42,257 nucleotides of DNA, from NCBI RefSeq assembly GCF_024305175.1, contig NZ_JAMWYY010000002.1, positions 1 through 42,257 on the forward strand. The letters run 5' to 3'. The DNA is from Flavobacterium sp. (GTDB lineage: Bacteria > Bacteroidota > Bacteroidia > Flavobacteriales > Flavobacteriaceae). Position 1 is the first letter of the stretch, and each line of letters begins with the position of its first letter. Below the pieces are notes generated by a model that was given only the letters and a program-made list of their open reading frames with translations, made no database searches and was not told the origin of the DNA. This document shows positions 17,365 through 24,734 of the stretch, one piece after another. A program made the translations under genes and the position numbers.

Positions 17365-18132
17365 TTAATCCTTATAGCAAACAGGTATTATTTCACCTTT
17401 AGCAAGACAAAATCGCTCCGCATCTGCCGGGGCGATTTTTTTTGTATAATCTTCTTCAACCACCCTGAACCCAATGCTGCGTAACTTGTCAAAATAATCG
17501 CGGCCATAAACACGCACGTGGTCATATTGCCCGAATATCCTGGCGCGCTCTTTAGAGTCGGTTATGCTGTTATCTTCAAAGGTAACGTCACGGCTCAGGT
17601 CTTGCGGTATCTGGAATATGCCCATTCCGCCGGGTTTCATTACCCTGTACAGTTCCTGCATAGCTTTTGTATCGTCAGGAATGTGTTCCAGCACATGGTT
17701 GCACAAAATAAGGTCGTAGCTGTTATCTTCAAAAGGCAGGTTACAAATGTCGGCTTTTACATCTGCCAGCGGAGAATATAAATCAGTTGTAGTATAGTCA
17801 AGGTTCTTTTGGTTACGAAAGCGTTTGTAAAATGCCTGCTCCGGCGCAAAATGCAGTACTTTTTTAGGTGTAGTAAAAAAATCAGTTTCTTTTTTAAGGT
17901 ACAGCCACAACAGCCTGTGCCTTTCTAAAGATAGTGTGCTTGGCGATAACACATTATTACGTTGGTGTCCGTAGCCATAAGGTAAAAAGCTGCGGAAGCT
18001 CCTGCCGTCAATAGGGTCGGTATAGCGATTGCCTTTAAGTGCAAGCGCTAAGACAGGGCGTGCAACATAGCTAAGCCTTATCAGCAAAGGCCTTGGTATT
18101 GTATTGAGTAATAATTTAAAAAGTTTTTTCAT
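17365..18132 (-). CDS. Class I SAM-dependent methyltransferase
   Basis: A 255-residue Methyltransf_11-type enzyme. The Rossmann core begins at about residue 88 with KVLHFAPEQ, an atypical motif I loop that lacks the usual DxGxGxG. It continues with DYTTTDLYSP (motif II acidic residues), DICNLPFEDNSYDLILCNHVLEHIPD (motif post-I/III) and LYRVMKPGGMGIFQIP. About 80 N-terminal residues precede it with a conserved-looking RSFLPYGYGHQRNNVLSPS. The substrate is unknown. The family in flavobacteria is usually annotated only as SAM-dependent methyltransferase. The terminator of the convergent M16 gene lies inside its last 80 bp. The GxxExxY unit lies directly upstream. Confidence 0.85.
   Translation of the reverse strand: MKKLFKLLLNTIPRPLLIRLSYVARPVLALALKGNRYTDPIDGRSFRSFLPYGYGHQRNNVLSPSTLSLERHRLLWLYLKKETDFFTTPKKVLHFAPEQAFYKRFRNQKNLDYTTTDLYSPLADVKADICNLPFEDNSYDLILCNHVLEHIPDDTKAMQELYRVMKPGGMGIFQIPQDLSRDVTFEDNSITDSKERARIFGQYDHVRVYGRDYFDKLRSIGFRVVEEDYTKKIAPADAERFCLAKGEIIPVCYKD
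17409..17443 (+). terminator. Terminator of the M16 gene, inside the convergent methyltransferase CDS
   Basis: Stem of 11 bp (17409-17419 with 17429-17439, one G-T pair) and a 9-nt loop. It is followed by an unbroken T-run to 17443, 47 bp past the M16 stop codon. It lies within the coding sequence of the opposite gene. Confidence 0.7.
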
Positions 18133-18139
18133 CGTGTAT

Positions 18140-18177
18140 CGCAGAGGTGCACAAAGTTCCTCAAAGATTCTCAGAGG
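18140..18177. repeat. Left inverted repeat of the GxxExxY unit
   Basis: About 38 bp starting CGCAGAGGTGCACAAAG. Its reverse complement matches 18560-18597; the outer 17 bp agree at 15 positions and the inner part is weaker. The repeat runs into the GxxExxY gene and supplies its stop codon and last residues. Confidence 0.65.
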
Positions 18178-18550
18178 TATTAATGAACCGTTTTATACCT
18201 CCATCTTTTAGTATTTTGGTGTGGAAGTTAAGAAGTAATCCTATTGGGTAGTTTCCAAGTTTGAGGTACGTAAGTGTTTGTGCAAAATGCACATCGGTAA
18301 AATATTCTACAGTTTTTAATTCCAGCACAAGCTTGTTTTCTACCAGTAAGTCCATACGGTAGCCATGATCCAGTTTTATTTCTTTATAAATTACAGGTAC
18401 AGCTTTTTGAGCTTCAACCTTCAATCCGGAGTTTTTTATCTCATAATGCAGGCATTCACAGTAAGCAGACTCAAGAAGGCCTGGACCCAAATGACTATGC
18501 ACCTCCATGGCAAGGCCTATTACAGTATGAGTCATCCGGTTTATTTCCAT
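18161..18550 (-). CDS. GxxExxY protein (PD-(D/E)XK nuclease-like)
   Basis: A 129-residue protein of the GxxExxY family (TIGR04256, PDDEXK_3). The name-giving motif is present as GLLESAY (Gly24, Glu27, Tyr30). A nuclease-type catalytic pattern follows: Asp67 in GYRMDLLVE and Glu77-x-Lys79 in LVLELKTVE, with Gln91 in FAQTLTYL. The family is small, of unknown role, and often sits beside dispersed repeats. Here inverted repeats bracket it at 18140-18177 and 18560-18597, and the whole unit lies between map and the methyltransferase gene. Known facts stop at the family level; mobility is my inference. No promoter element was found. Confidence 0.88.
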   Translation of the reverse strand: MEINRMTHTVIGLAMEVHSHLGPGLLESAYCECLHYEIKNSGLKVEAQKAVPVIYKEIKLDHGYRMDLLVENKLVLELKTVEYFTDVHFAQTLTYLKLGNYPIGLLLNFHTKILKDGGIKRFINTSENL

Positions 18551-18559
18551 TATCCTTTT

Positions 18560-18597
18560 CTCAGTGGTTTTCTGTGAAATCTTTGTGAATCTCTGCG
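18560..18597. repeat. Right inverted repeat of the GxxExxY unit
   Basis: About 38 bp ending CTTTGTGAATCTCTGCG, the inverted partner of 18140-18177 (CTTTGTG and CTCTGCG blocks identical in both). It begins 9 bp upstream of the GxxExxY start codon and ends 6 bp before the map stop codon. Confidence 0.65.
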
Positions 18598-18603
18598 AAA
18601 TAA

Positions 18604-19422
18604 TTATACCGTAATTGGCTCACGCCTGAATTCATTTTCTTCATCACTCTCTATGCCCAGTGCTTTATAGATATAGGCATAAGTAGAAAGCAGTTCGGGT
18701 TTGCCATCTATAATGGCAACATCATGCTCAAAATGGGCGCTTGGCTTACCGTCACGCGTTACAATAGTCCAACCGTCTTTAAGCTGCTTTATGTTTTTAG
18801 TGCCCATGTTTATCATAGGCTCAATGGCAACTACCATACCTTCTATAAACAATTTGCCCCTGCCGCGTTTACCGTAGTTTGGCATCTCAGGGTCTTCGTG
18901 CATTTTGCGGCCAAGCCCGTGACCTACCAGTTCGCGCACTACGCCATAGCCGTGTCCTTCTGTATATTTTTGTATGGCATACCCCACATCTTCAACACGG
19001 TTGCCTAACCTGAACTCACGTATACCAACATAAAGCGATTCTTTTGTAACCTGAAGGAGCTTTCGGGTTTCTTCTGCCACTTCACCAATTTCGAAAGTAT
19101 AAGCATGGTCGCCGTAAAATTCATTTTTAAGCGCTCCGCAGTCAACAGATACAATATCGCCTTCCTCAATAGGTTTGTTGGTGGGCAGCCCGTGTACTAC
19201 CTGGTCATTAACGCTGGTAAGCAGGGTGGAAGGGCATCCGTACAGGCCCAAAAAACCGGGTACTGCGCCATGATCGCGAATAAATGTTTCTGCCATTTTA
19301 TCCAACTGAAGCGTTGTAATGCCAGGTTTAATTTCAGATGCTATCATGCCCAGTGTTTTAGATACAATCAGGGCGCTTTCGCGCATCAGCTCAATTTCTT
19401 CTCTGGTTTTTTGTAGAATCAT
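18604..19422 (-). CDS. map: Type I methionine aminopeptidase
   Basis: A 272-residue Map that removes the initiator methionine from new proteins. The five metal ligands of the pita-bread fold can be assigned: Asp94 (SVDCGA), Asp105 (YGDHAYT), His168 (VGHGLG), Glu201 (AIEPM) and Glu232 (HFEHDVAI), with the substrate-contacting His77 (VHGLP). It has no N-terminal zinc-finger extension, as in other bacterial type Ia enzymes. Although it follows the export operon in the same direction, it has its own perfect -7 element, so it is probably transcribed independently. Confidence 0.96.
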   Translation of the reverse strand: MILQKTREEIELMRESALIVSKTLGMIASEIKPGITTLQLDKMAETFIRDHGAVPGFLGLYGCPSTLLTSVNDQVVHGLPTNKPIEEGDIVSVDCGALKNEFYGDHAYTFEIGEVAEETRKLLQVTKESLYVGIREFRLGNRVEDVGYAIQKYTEGHGYGVVRELVGHGLGRKMHEDPEMPNYGKRGRGKLFIEGMVVAIEPMINMGTKNIKQLKDGWTIVTRDGKPSAHFEHDVAIIDGKPELLSTYAYIYKALGIESDEENEFRREPITV

Positions 19423-19441
19423 TTCAAACTTTTTCAGTTTG

Positions 19442-19449
19442 CAAAAGTA
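19442..19449 (-). promoter_or_regulatory. -7 promoter element of map
   Basis: TACTTTTG on the minus strand, a perfect TAnnTTTG, 19 bp before the map ATG, in the 42-bp gap after the TolC-like gene. Confidence 0.5.
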
Positions 19450-19464
19450 ACCAAATTAAATTAC

Positions 19465-20862
19465 TTAATCCGGGTTAGCCAGTACTTTAAACAATTCTGC
19501 GTAAGACATAAAGTAGCGGTTTTCTATATTTATCTGGCTTAACCGCGCACTCACAAGATTGTTTTCGCGGCTGTTGATGAGAAATATAGAACTCTCCCCG
19601 AAAGAGAAAAGCCGTTCTTCAGATGTGAGCATGGTGTTGTAGCTTGCCACGAGCCCGTCTATTTCCTGCTTTTGCCTTTGCAGCGAAGCAATCTCTGTTT
19701 GCTGGGCTTCAATTTTATTTTTAAGCCTTACCCGCTCACTGCTTATCTCATATTGCATGTCTTGCAGCTTTAGCTTAGCAAGCTTTAAATTCCCCCTTTC
19801 TTTCCTCAGGAATATCGGAAATGAAAAGTTTACCCCGAATTTATAGTTTTCAAAACGGTACTCATCAAAATAAGAAGGCTCTGAAAGGTAATGATACCCA
19901 ACATCTATTTTTGGCAGCAACTGGTTAGCTTTAAGGCGGCGTTCAACCTCTAATATATTTGCTTTGTTCTGAAGCGCATTTATTTTCGGGTGATTCTCTA
20001 CCAGCGAAGGGTCTGGTGTCAGGTTGTTGATTTTTAAAGTTTCGGGCAATGTGGCTATCAGGTTTTCTTCAGGGGCCACATTATCATTAAGTTCTACCGG
20101 AACATCTTCAATCCATAGGTAATTTGCCAGCTCCAGCCTTGCCTTTGCCAGTTTCAGTCTGGCATCCTCCAGGCCAAGCTTCCGGTTTCTTATGGTTATG
20201 CCCGCTTCTACGCTGTCTATGGCAGGAGAAGCCCCTTGTTCTATAAGCGATATAACGCCTTCATATCGTTCAGCGGCATAATCAAGGTAATTTTGATATA
20301 ACAGCGTTTCACTGTAGGTTCTCTTCCAGTTAAAATAAGCTTCAGATGCTTCATAAAGCACCTCAACCGCCATTAGCTTTCGCTCAGCTTCACTTATCTG
20401 TAGCTGGAATTTTGCCGCCCTTACATCGGCCATTCTCTGGTTGATAAATAAACCCTGCCCAAGAGGTACTGTTACCCCCAGCGAGGTTAAGCCTGCATTT
20501 GGGGTAGTGTTTTGCGGATTCAGGTAAACCCCTTCGCTGTTATCAAATGCTGCTTTTATTTCTATACCATACCAGGTAGGAATTTTAAAGCTGCTGTTTA
20601 GTATAGAGTAGTATTCAGAATCTTTAAACTCTTTTGTGTCATAGTCCACTTCTATTTTTGGGTCAAAGCCGCCCCGGGCTGCCATAAGTGCGGCCTGCGC
20701 TTTATTAACCTCAAGGTTAGCCTGCTTAACTATCGGGTGGTATTTTTTTACATACCCCAGGAACTCATTAAAGGTAAGCACCTCTTCATTAAATTCCTGT
20801 GCCGGGGCCGATATGCCTGCAACCAGTAAAAAGAGTGTATATAGTTTTAAATGTAACTTCAT
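19465..20862 (-). CDS. TolC-family outer membrane efflux protein
   Basis: A 465-residue outer membrane channel protein. I start it at the ATG at 20862, which gives a signal peptide (LKLYTLFLLVAGISAPAQ) and leaves 1 bp after the HlyD stop. The longer frame would run through the hlyD end. TolC features are the start EVLTFNEFLGYVKKYHPIVKQANLEV and AALMAARGGFDPKI, then long amphipathic helices in two repeats, with LVENHPKINALQNKANILEV beginning the second. It would form the trimeric exit duct for the ABC and HlyD partners encoded just upstream. It is the last gene of the tetR-ABC-hlyD-tolC unit. Confidence 0.9.
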   Translation of the reverse strand: MKLHLKLYTLFLLVAGISAPAQEFNEEVLTFNEFLGYVKKYHPIVKQANLEVNKAQAALMAARGGFDPKIEVDYDTKEFKDSEYYSILNSSFKIPTWYGIEIKAAFDNSEGVYLNPQNTTPNAGLTSLGVTVPLGQGLFINQRMADVRAAKFQLQISEAERKLMAVEVLYEASEAYFNWKRTYSETLLYQNYLDYAAERYEGVISLIEQGASPAIDSVEAGITIRNRKLGLEDARLKLAKARLELANYLWIEDVPVELNDNVAPEENLIATLPETLKINNLTPDPSLVENHPKINALQNKANILEVERRLKANQLLPKIDVGYHYLSEPSYFDEYRFENYKFGVNFSFPIFLRKERGNLKLAKLKLQDMQYEISSERVRLKNKIEAQQTEIASLQRQKQEIDGLVASYNTMLTSEERLFSFGESSIFLINSRENNLVSARLSQINIENRYFMSYAELFKVLANPD

Positions 20863-20863
20863 T

Positions 20864-22237
20864 TTACTTCTTTTCTTTAGTGCCTTCTTCTTTACCGCCC
20901 GGTGCATCGCCTGTGCTGCCCGGCTGGTAATAGTTAGGGGGGAAACCATTTAGGTTACGCCATATTTCATACCATATAGGTACATTCTCTAACAGGGCTA
21001 TGGTTTGTGCCCCTGCGCCTATGCTTAACTGTTTTGGCCATTTTTCTTCCTGCTTGTCGGGTGCAATAAGAATCCTGTATTTGCCATTAGCGCTTATAAA
21101 GTTTTCTATGGCAACCACACGGCCGCCAAAAGTTCCGTAAGAAAGCCCCGGCCATCCTGAAAATACTATGGTAGGCCACCCGTCAAACCAAACCCTTACT
21201 TTTGCCCCTTTGTGTATAAGCGGAAGGTCTATCGGGTCTACATAGGTTTCTACGGCTATATCATAATCAGAGGGCATAATACTCACAATCGGCGTGCCTT
21301 CTTTAATTGTTTCGCCAATACCGGCTGTAAGTGCACGGTTAATGTATCCATCCTGAGGCGCCCTAACACAATACAACCCGTTACGAATACTGTAATTTAT
21401 ATACTGGTTTTGCAATTTTGTTACCTGTGCCTCAGTATCATACTGGCTGCTCATGGCAGTAAATTTATCGCTGCTCGCCTTAGATATTTTTTCGGCATAT
21501 TCGGCTATAAGCCTATTTACTTCTACCTTGGCATTTATAAGCTCGTTTTTGGCGGCAATAAATTTATTTTCCTGGGTAATAATCTTGGCTTCCGCTTCCT
21601 GTAGTTTCAGCCTTTTTTCTTCTACATCCGTAAGCGGCCTAAGCCCCTCTTTGTTTAACTGAAGCGAACGGTTAAATTGTGTTTCTGCAATACGGAGCTG
21701 CGTTTTAACAGCTTCCAGGTCCATACTGTCGCTTTTTACCTTTAGTTGGGCCTGCCTTATCTTATTGCGTGCCTGCTCCATTTTAAGCCCTCGTTCTGTA
21801 CCTAAAGACTGTATCTGGGTATCAAGTGCATCTACCTTTCCGTCATAACTTTCAACAGCCATTTGTTTGGCTTCTACCTGCTGTTTGGTATTTTCTACAA
21901 GGTTAGGGTCAAAATACTCCTCTTTAATCTCTGAGATAAATAATATAGTATCTCCTTTCTTTACAAAGTCACCTTCCTGTACATACCATTTTTCAACCCG
22001 CCCCGCAATGGCGCTGTGTACTGTTTGCGGCCTGTGGTCGGGTTTAAGGGTGGTTACATAGCCTCCGCCGCGAATGTTCTGTGTCCAGGGCAGGAACAGG
22101 CCAATCAGCGATATGATACAGATACCCACAATTATTTTATTGAGTATTTTATAATGAGGCCTGTTAACAAGGTTGTTAACTGTTTTATACTTGTTAGAAC
22201 TTATATGTACCTGGTTATTATCTGATATATTTAGCAT
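20864..22237 (-). CDS. HlyD-family periplasmic adaptor (membrane fusion protein)
   Basis: A 457-residue membrane fusion protein. A cytoplasmic tail of about 32 residues leads to one membrane helix (IIVGICIISLIGLFLPW, about 35-51). A biotinyl-lipoyl half (VHSAIAGRVEKWYVQEGDFVKKGDTILFI) and a long coiled-coil hairpin (about 110-275) come next. The second lipoyl half (VRAPQDGYINRALTAGIGETIKEGTPIVSIMP) and a beta-barrel domain follow. The C-terminal tail is rich in Gly, Glu and Lys. It links the ABC protein in the inner membrane to the TolC duct. Gaps to the neighbours are 5 bp upstream and 1 bp downstream, so translation is probably coupled. Confidence 0.92.
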   Translation of the reverse strand: MLNISDNNQVHISSNKYKTVNNLVNRPHYKILNKIIVGICIISLIGLFLPWTQNIRGGGYVTTLKPDHRPQTVHSAIAGRVEKWYVQEGDFVKKGDTILFISEIKEEYFDPNLVENTKQQVEAKQMAVESYDGKVDALDTQIQSLGTERGLKMEQARNKIRQAQLKVKSDSMDLEAVKTQLRIAETQFNRSLQLNKEGLRPLTDVEEKRLKLQEAEAKIITQENKFIAAKNELINAKVEVNRLIAEYAEKISKASSDKFTAMSSQYDTEAQVTKLQNQYINYSIRNGLYCVRAPQDGYINRALTAGIGETIKEGTPIVSIMPSDYDIAVETYVDPIDLPLIHKGAKVRVWFDGWPTIVFSGWPGLSYGTFGGRVVAIENFISANGKYRILIAPDKQEEKWPKQLSIGAGAQTIALLENVPIWYEIWRNLNGFPPNYYQPGSTGDAPGGKEEGTKEKK

Positions 22238-22242
22238 GGCGT

Positions 22243-23904
22243 TTACAGTTTTAGGTCTTCAGCTATTTTGCCGTTATCCATTATAACCTGGCGGCTGCAT
22301 TTCGATTTCCAGTAATGATTTACAGAAGATACAATTACCGTCCAGTTGTGCTCTTCAGAGAAAAGAAAATCTATAATAGCTTTTGCCGAAGGCTCATCCA
22401 TTTTATCGGTTGGGTCTTCAAGGAAAAGTATTTTGGGTTCGTTTACTATGCAGCGTGCCAGCAGTACTTTTTGAGAATTAGATGCCGATAGCTGCCTGCC
22501 GTCGGGGTACAATACTGTATCAAGCCCTTCGGGAAGTGTTTTTATATAAGGGGTAAGGTTCACACTGTCAAGCGCCCATTTAAGTTTCTCTTCAGAAACC
22601 GATGGGTCATTAAACGTTATGTTTTCGCGTATTGTGCCTTCAAACGGGCTTTCGCCCTGCATTACAAAACCAATAATAGAGCTGTAGTAGTCTTTATTTA
22701 CTTTGTTGTAGCTGCCGTCATTTATATAAAAGGAACCATTGTCCGGCTGAAGGAAGCCTGAAAGCACCCTTACCAGCGTTGTTTTGCCTGAGCCGTTTGC
22801 ACCGCTTACATACAGTTTCTCTCCCTGCTCAATACGCAGGTTAATGTCATGCAGCGCATCTTTATCTGAATCCGGGTAGCGGTAGCACAGATTATCGGTT
22901 TCCAGTACAATATCTGATTCTGAATTAATGCCGTTAGCAGTGCCTGCAGATTGCTCCAGTTCCATATCAGTTACTATGCCTATTTTTTCTACAGATGCAA
23001 GCACATCATAAAATGTTTCCAGCCCCAGTATTATTTTTTCTACAGAGTTTATCACTAAAAGTATTATAATCTCCGCTGCAACAAACTGCCCGATGTTCAT
23101 TTGCTGGCCAAGCACAAGGTAACCTCCTATAGATAAAAGCCCTGCAGTTATAATTACCTTAAAGAGTATTAATTGCAAAAACTGCCTCTTTATAACCCCG
23201 AAGTGCTTTTCCCTGTAGCAGATATAATCATTTACAAGCCCGTCATTTCGTGTAAGGGCATAATCAAAGTTTAACGACTTGCGAAAGCTGTTATTATTAC
23301 GTGCTATTTCCTGAAGCCAGTATGCCACCTTATATTTAAAGGTAGATTCTTTAAGGCTGGTTTGAAGCCCCTGCGCAAACGAAAATTTGAAGATAAGGTA
23401 AAGCAGTATTACCAATAACACTCCAAACAGGATAAAGAAGGGATGGTATAATGACAGTAGTATGATACCAAAGCTTATCTGCAAAATTGCCGTGCTGAAA
23501 TCAAGCAACAATTTAGATGTTCCTTTTTGAATGGAAAGCGTGTCAAAAAAACGGTTGGCTATCTCCGGTGGGTAGCGGTTGTACAGCTCATTAAATTTGA
23601 TTTTAGGAAGCCTGTAGGCAAATTCAAATGACGAGCGCACAAATATTTTTTGCTGCAGGTTCTCTGTTATTCGCAGCTGCATTAAAGATAGGATGCCGCC
23701 AAAAGCCACACCCAGCGTTACCACAAATATAAGCACTATCCAGGATACACTTATCTGCCCGCTTTGTATAAAGTTGATGATAGCCTGTATGCCCAGTGGC
23801 AGCGAAAGGCTTATTAGTCCTGCAAAGGCGGCATAAAAGAGTATCTGGTACACATCTTTTTTGTCCAGCTTCAGCAGGTTGAAAAATCTTTTCAGGGGTG
23901 TCAT
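22243..23904 (-). CDS. ABC exporter (fused membrane and ATP-binding domains) with non-canonical NBD
   Basis: A 553-residue half-transporter. The ATG at 23904 overlaps the tetR stop (ATGA). A transmembrane domain with about six helices fills residues 15-300; no N-terminal C39 peptidase domain is present. The nucleotide-binding domain has an intact Walker A (GANGSGKTT, 368-376) and Q-loop (Gln416). The signature reads LSASN (472-476) instead of LSGGQ. Walker B reads ILFLED (492-497), with the Asp and catalytic Glu exchanged relative to the usual LDE. The switch-histidine position aligns with Val, with a His two residues further on. ATP binding looks possible, but hydrolysis may be weak or altered. 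With HlyD and TolC it forms a type I-secretion-like exporter of unknown substrate. Confidence 0.9.
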   Translation of the reverse strand: MTPLKRFFNLLKLDKKDVYQILFYAAFAGLISLSLPLGIQAIINFIQSGQISVSWIVLIFVVTLGVAFGGILSLMQLRITENLQQKIFVRSSFEFAYRLPKIKFNELYNRYPPEIANRFFDTLSIQKGTSKLLLDFSTAILQISFGIILLSLYHPFFILFGVLLVILLYLIFKFSFAQGLQTSLKESTFKYKVAYWLQEIARNNNSFRKSLNFDYALTRNDGLVNDYICYREKHFGVIKRQFLQLILFKVIITAGLLSIGGYLVLGQQMNIGQFVAAEIIILLVINSVEKIILGLETFYDVLASVEKIGIVTDMELEQSAGTANGINSESDIVLETDNLCYRYPDSDKDALHDINLRIEQGEKLYVSGANGSGKTTLVRVLSGFLQPDNGSFYINDGSYNKVNKDYYSSIIGFVMQGESPFEGTIRENITFNDPSVSEEKLKWALDSVNLTPYIKTLPEGLDTVLYPDGRQLSASNSQKVLLARCIVNEPKILFLEDPTDKMDEPSAKAIIDFLFSEEHNWTVIVSSVNHYWKSKCSRQVIMDNGKIAEDLKL

Positions 23905-24584
23905 TGTTTTTCTTCGTTTAATATGCCCGTAACCAGGTGCAGGTAAAAATCTGCCGGCGTTGTGGTTACATTGCAATTGGTTATAGTGGTAAAATGATCT
24001 TTAAGAAAGTGCTGGTGCAGCGCGCCCTGTGTTACCGTACTGGCAAGGCTCTCTGCAAACGGATACTGCGGCTTCACTTCCTTTATATATTCCGCAATAC
24101 GCCTTATAACCCTTTTGTAGATAATAAAGAAACCTTCACGGTTCTCTTCATCCACCTCTTTGGTTAAAAACGTTTTGCTGAATTCAGCAATAATTATGCG
24201 GTTTAGCACCGATTCATTTACGTGTTCTGTCGTCTGGTCATCCTCTACTTTCTCTGTAACAATAGTAATGGCTCTTTTTAGTTTCTGGCACGGGTCTTCC
24301 ATATTGGCGGTGCCAAGTATCAGCCTGTACTCCATCCAGCTCCAGTACCATGACGAAAGGTATATCAGCAGCTTGTGCTTGTTTTCAAAATAGCGGTACA
24401 GGGAGCTCTCATTACTGCCTATGCGCTCACCCAGCTTTTTAAATGTAAAATCGTCAAACCCGATTTCATCAATAAGCAGGATACTTTCTTTAATAATGTT
24501 CCTGCCCAGTACCGACGTTTCAGGGTCCTTTACATAAATCTTTTCATTTACCTGTATTTTCAGGTTCGGTAGAATACTTTGCAT
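23901..24584 (-). CDS. TetR/AcrR family transcriptional regulator
   Basis: A 227-residue regulator. The N-terminal helix-turn-helix is at about residues 28-72 (IIKESILLIDEIGFDDFTFKKLGERIGSNESSLYRYFENKHKLL), a good TetR match. The C-terminal ligand domain has no recognisable specificity. I use the ATG at 24584; a TTG two codons upstream is possible. The stop overlaps the ABC start by 4 bp, so the regulator is the first gene of the export operon. It probably represses its own promoter: a 6-bp-arm palindrome lies between the -33 and -7 elements. It may also affect the divergent CoA-transferase gene. Confidence 0.9.
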   Translation of the reverse strand: MQSILPNLKIQVNEKIYVKDPETSVLGRNIIKESILLIDEIGFDDFTFKKLGERIGSNESSLYRYFENKHKLLIYLSSWYWSWMEYRLILGTANMEDPCQKLKRAITIVTEKVEDDQTTEHVNESVLNRIIIAEFSKTFLTKEVDEENREGFFIIYKRVIRRIAEYIKEVKPQYPFAESLASTVTQGALHQHFLKDHFTTITNCNVTTTPADFYLHLVTGILNEEKQ

Positions 24585-24602
24585 CTTCAATCAATTTCCA
24601 TG

Positions 24603-24634
24603 CAAATATAATAGTATTGCTATTAAATATACAA
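24603..24634 (-). promoter_or_regulatory. Promoter of the tetR-ABC-hlyD-tolC operon with a candidate operator
   Basis: Minus-strand TATATTTG (24603-24610, perfect TAnnTTTG) and TTG (24632-24634), 21 bp apart. Inside the spacer is the inverted repeat TAATAG/CTATTA (24609-24614 and 24620-24625, 5-bp gap), well placed for TetR autoregulation. Confidence 0.6.
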
Positions 24635-24665
24635 GTTTAACTTTTATTTATAAATTGTTAAACTT
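24633..24665. repeat. Inverted repeat in the tetR/CoA-transferase divergent region
   Basis: Perfect 9-bp arms AAGTTTAAC (24633-24641) and GTTAAACTT (24657-24665) with a 15-nt AT-rich spacer. It touches the -33 element of the tetR promoter. It is a candidate regulator-binding site. Confidence 0.5.
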
Positions 24666-24709
24666 ATTGTAATATGAGAAAAATCATGTTTTACCCCTTT
24701 TTGCAACGG

Positions 24710-24717
24710 TAACTTTG
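24710..24717 (+). promoter_or_regulatory. -7 promoter element of the CoA-transferase gene
   Basis: TAACTTTG, a perfect TAnnTTTG, 17 bp before the ATG. No clear TTG lies at 19-23 bp. Confidence 0.5.
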
Positions 24718-24734
24718 CATAAATATTTTTAGGT

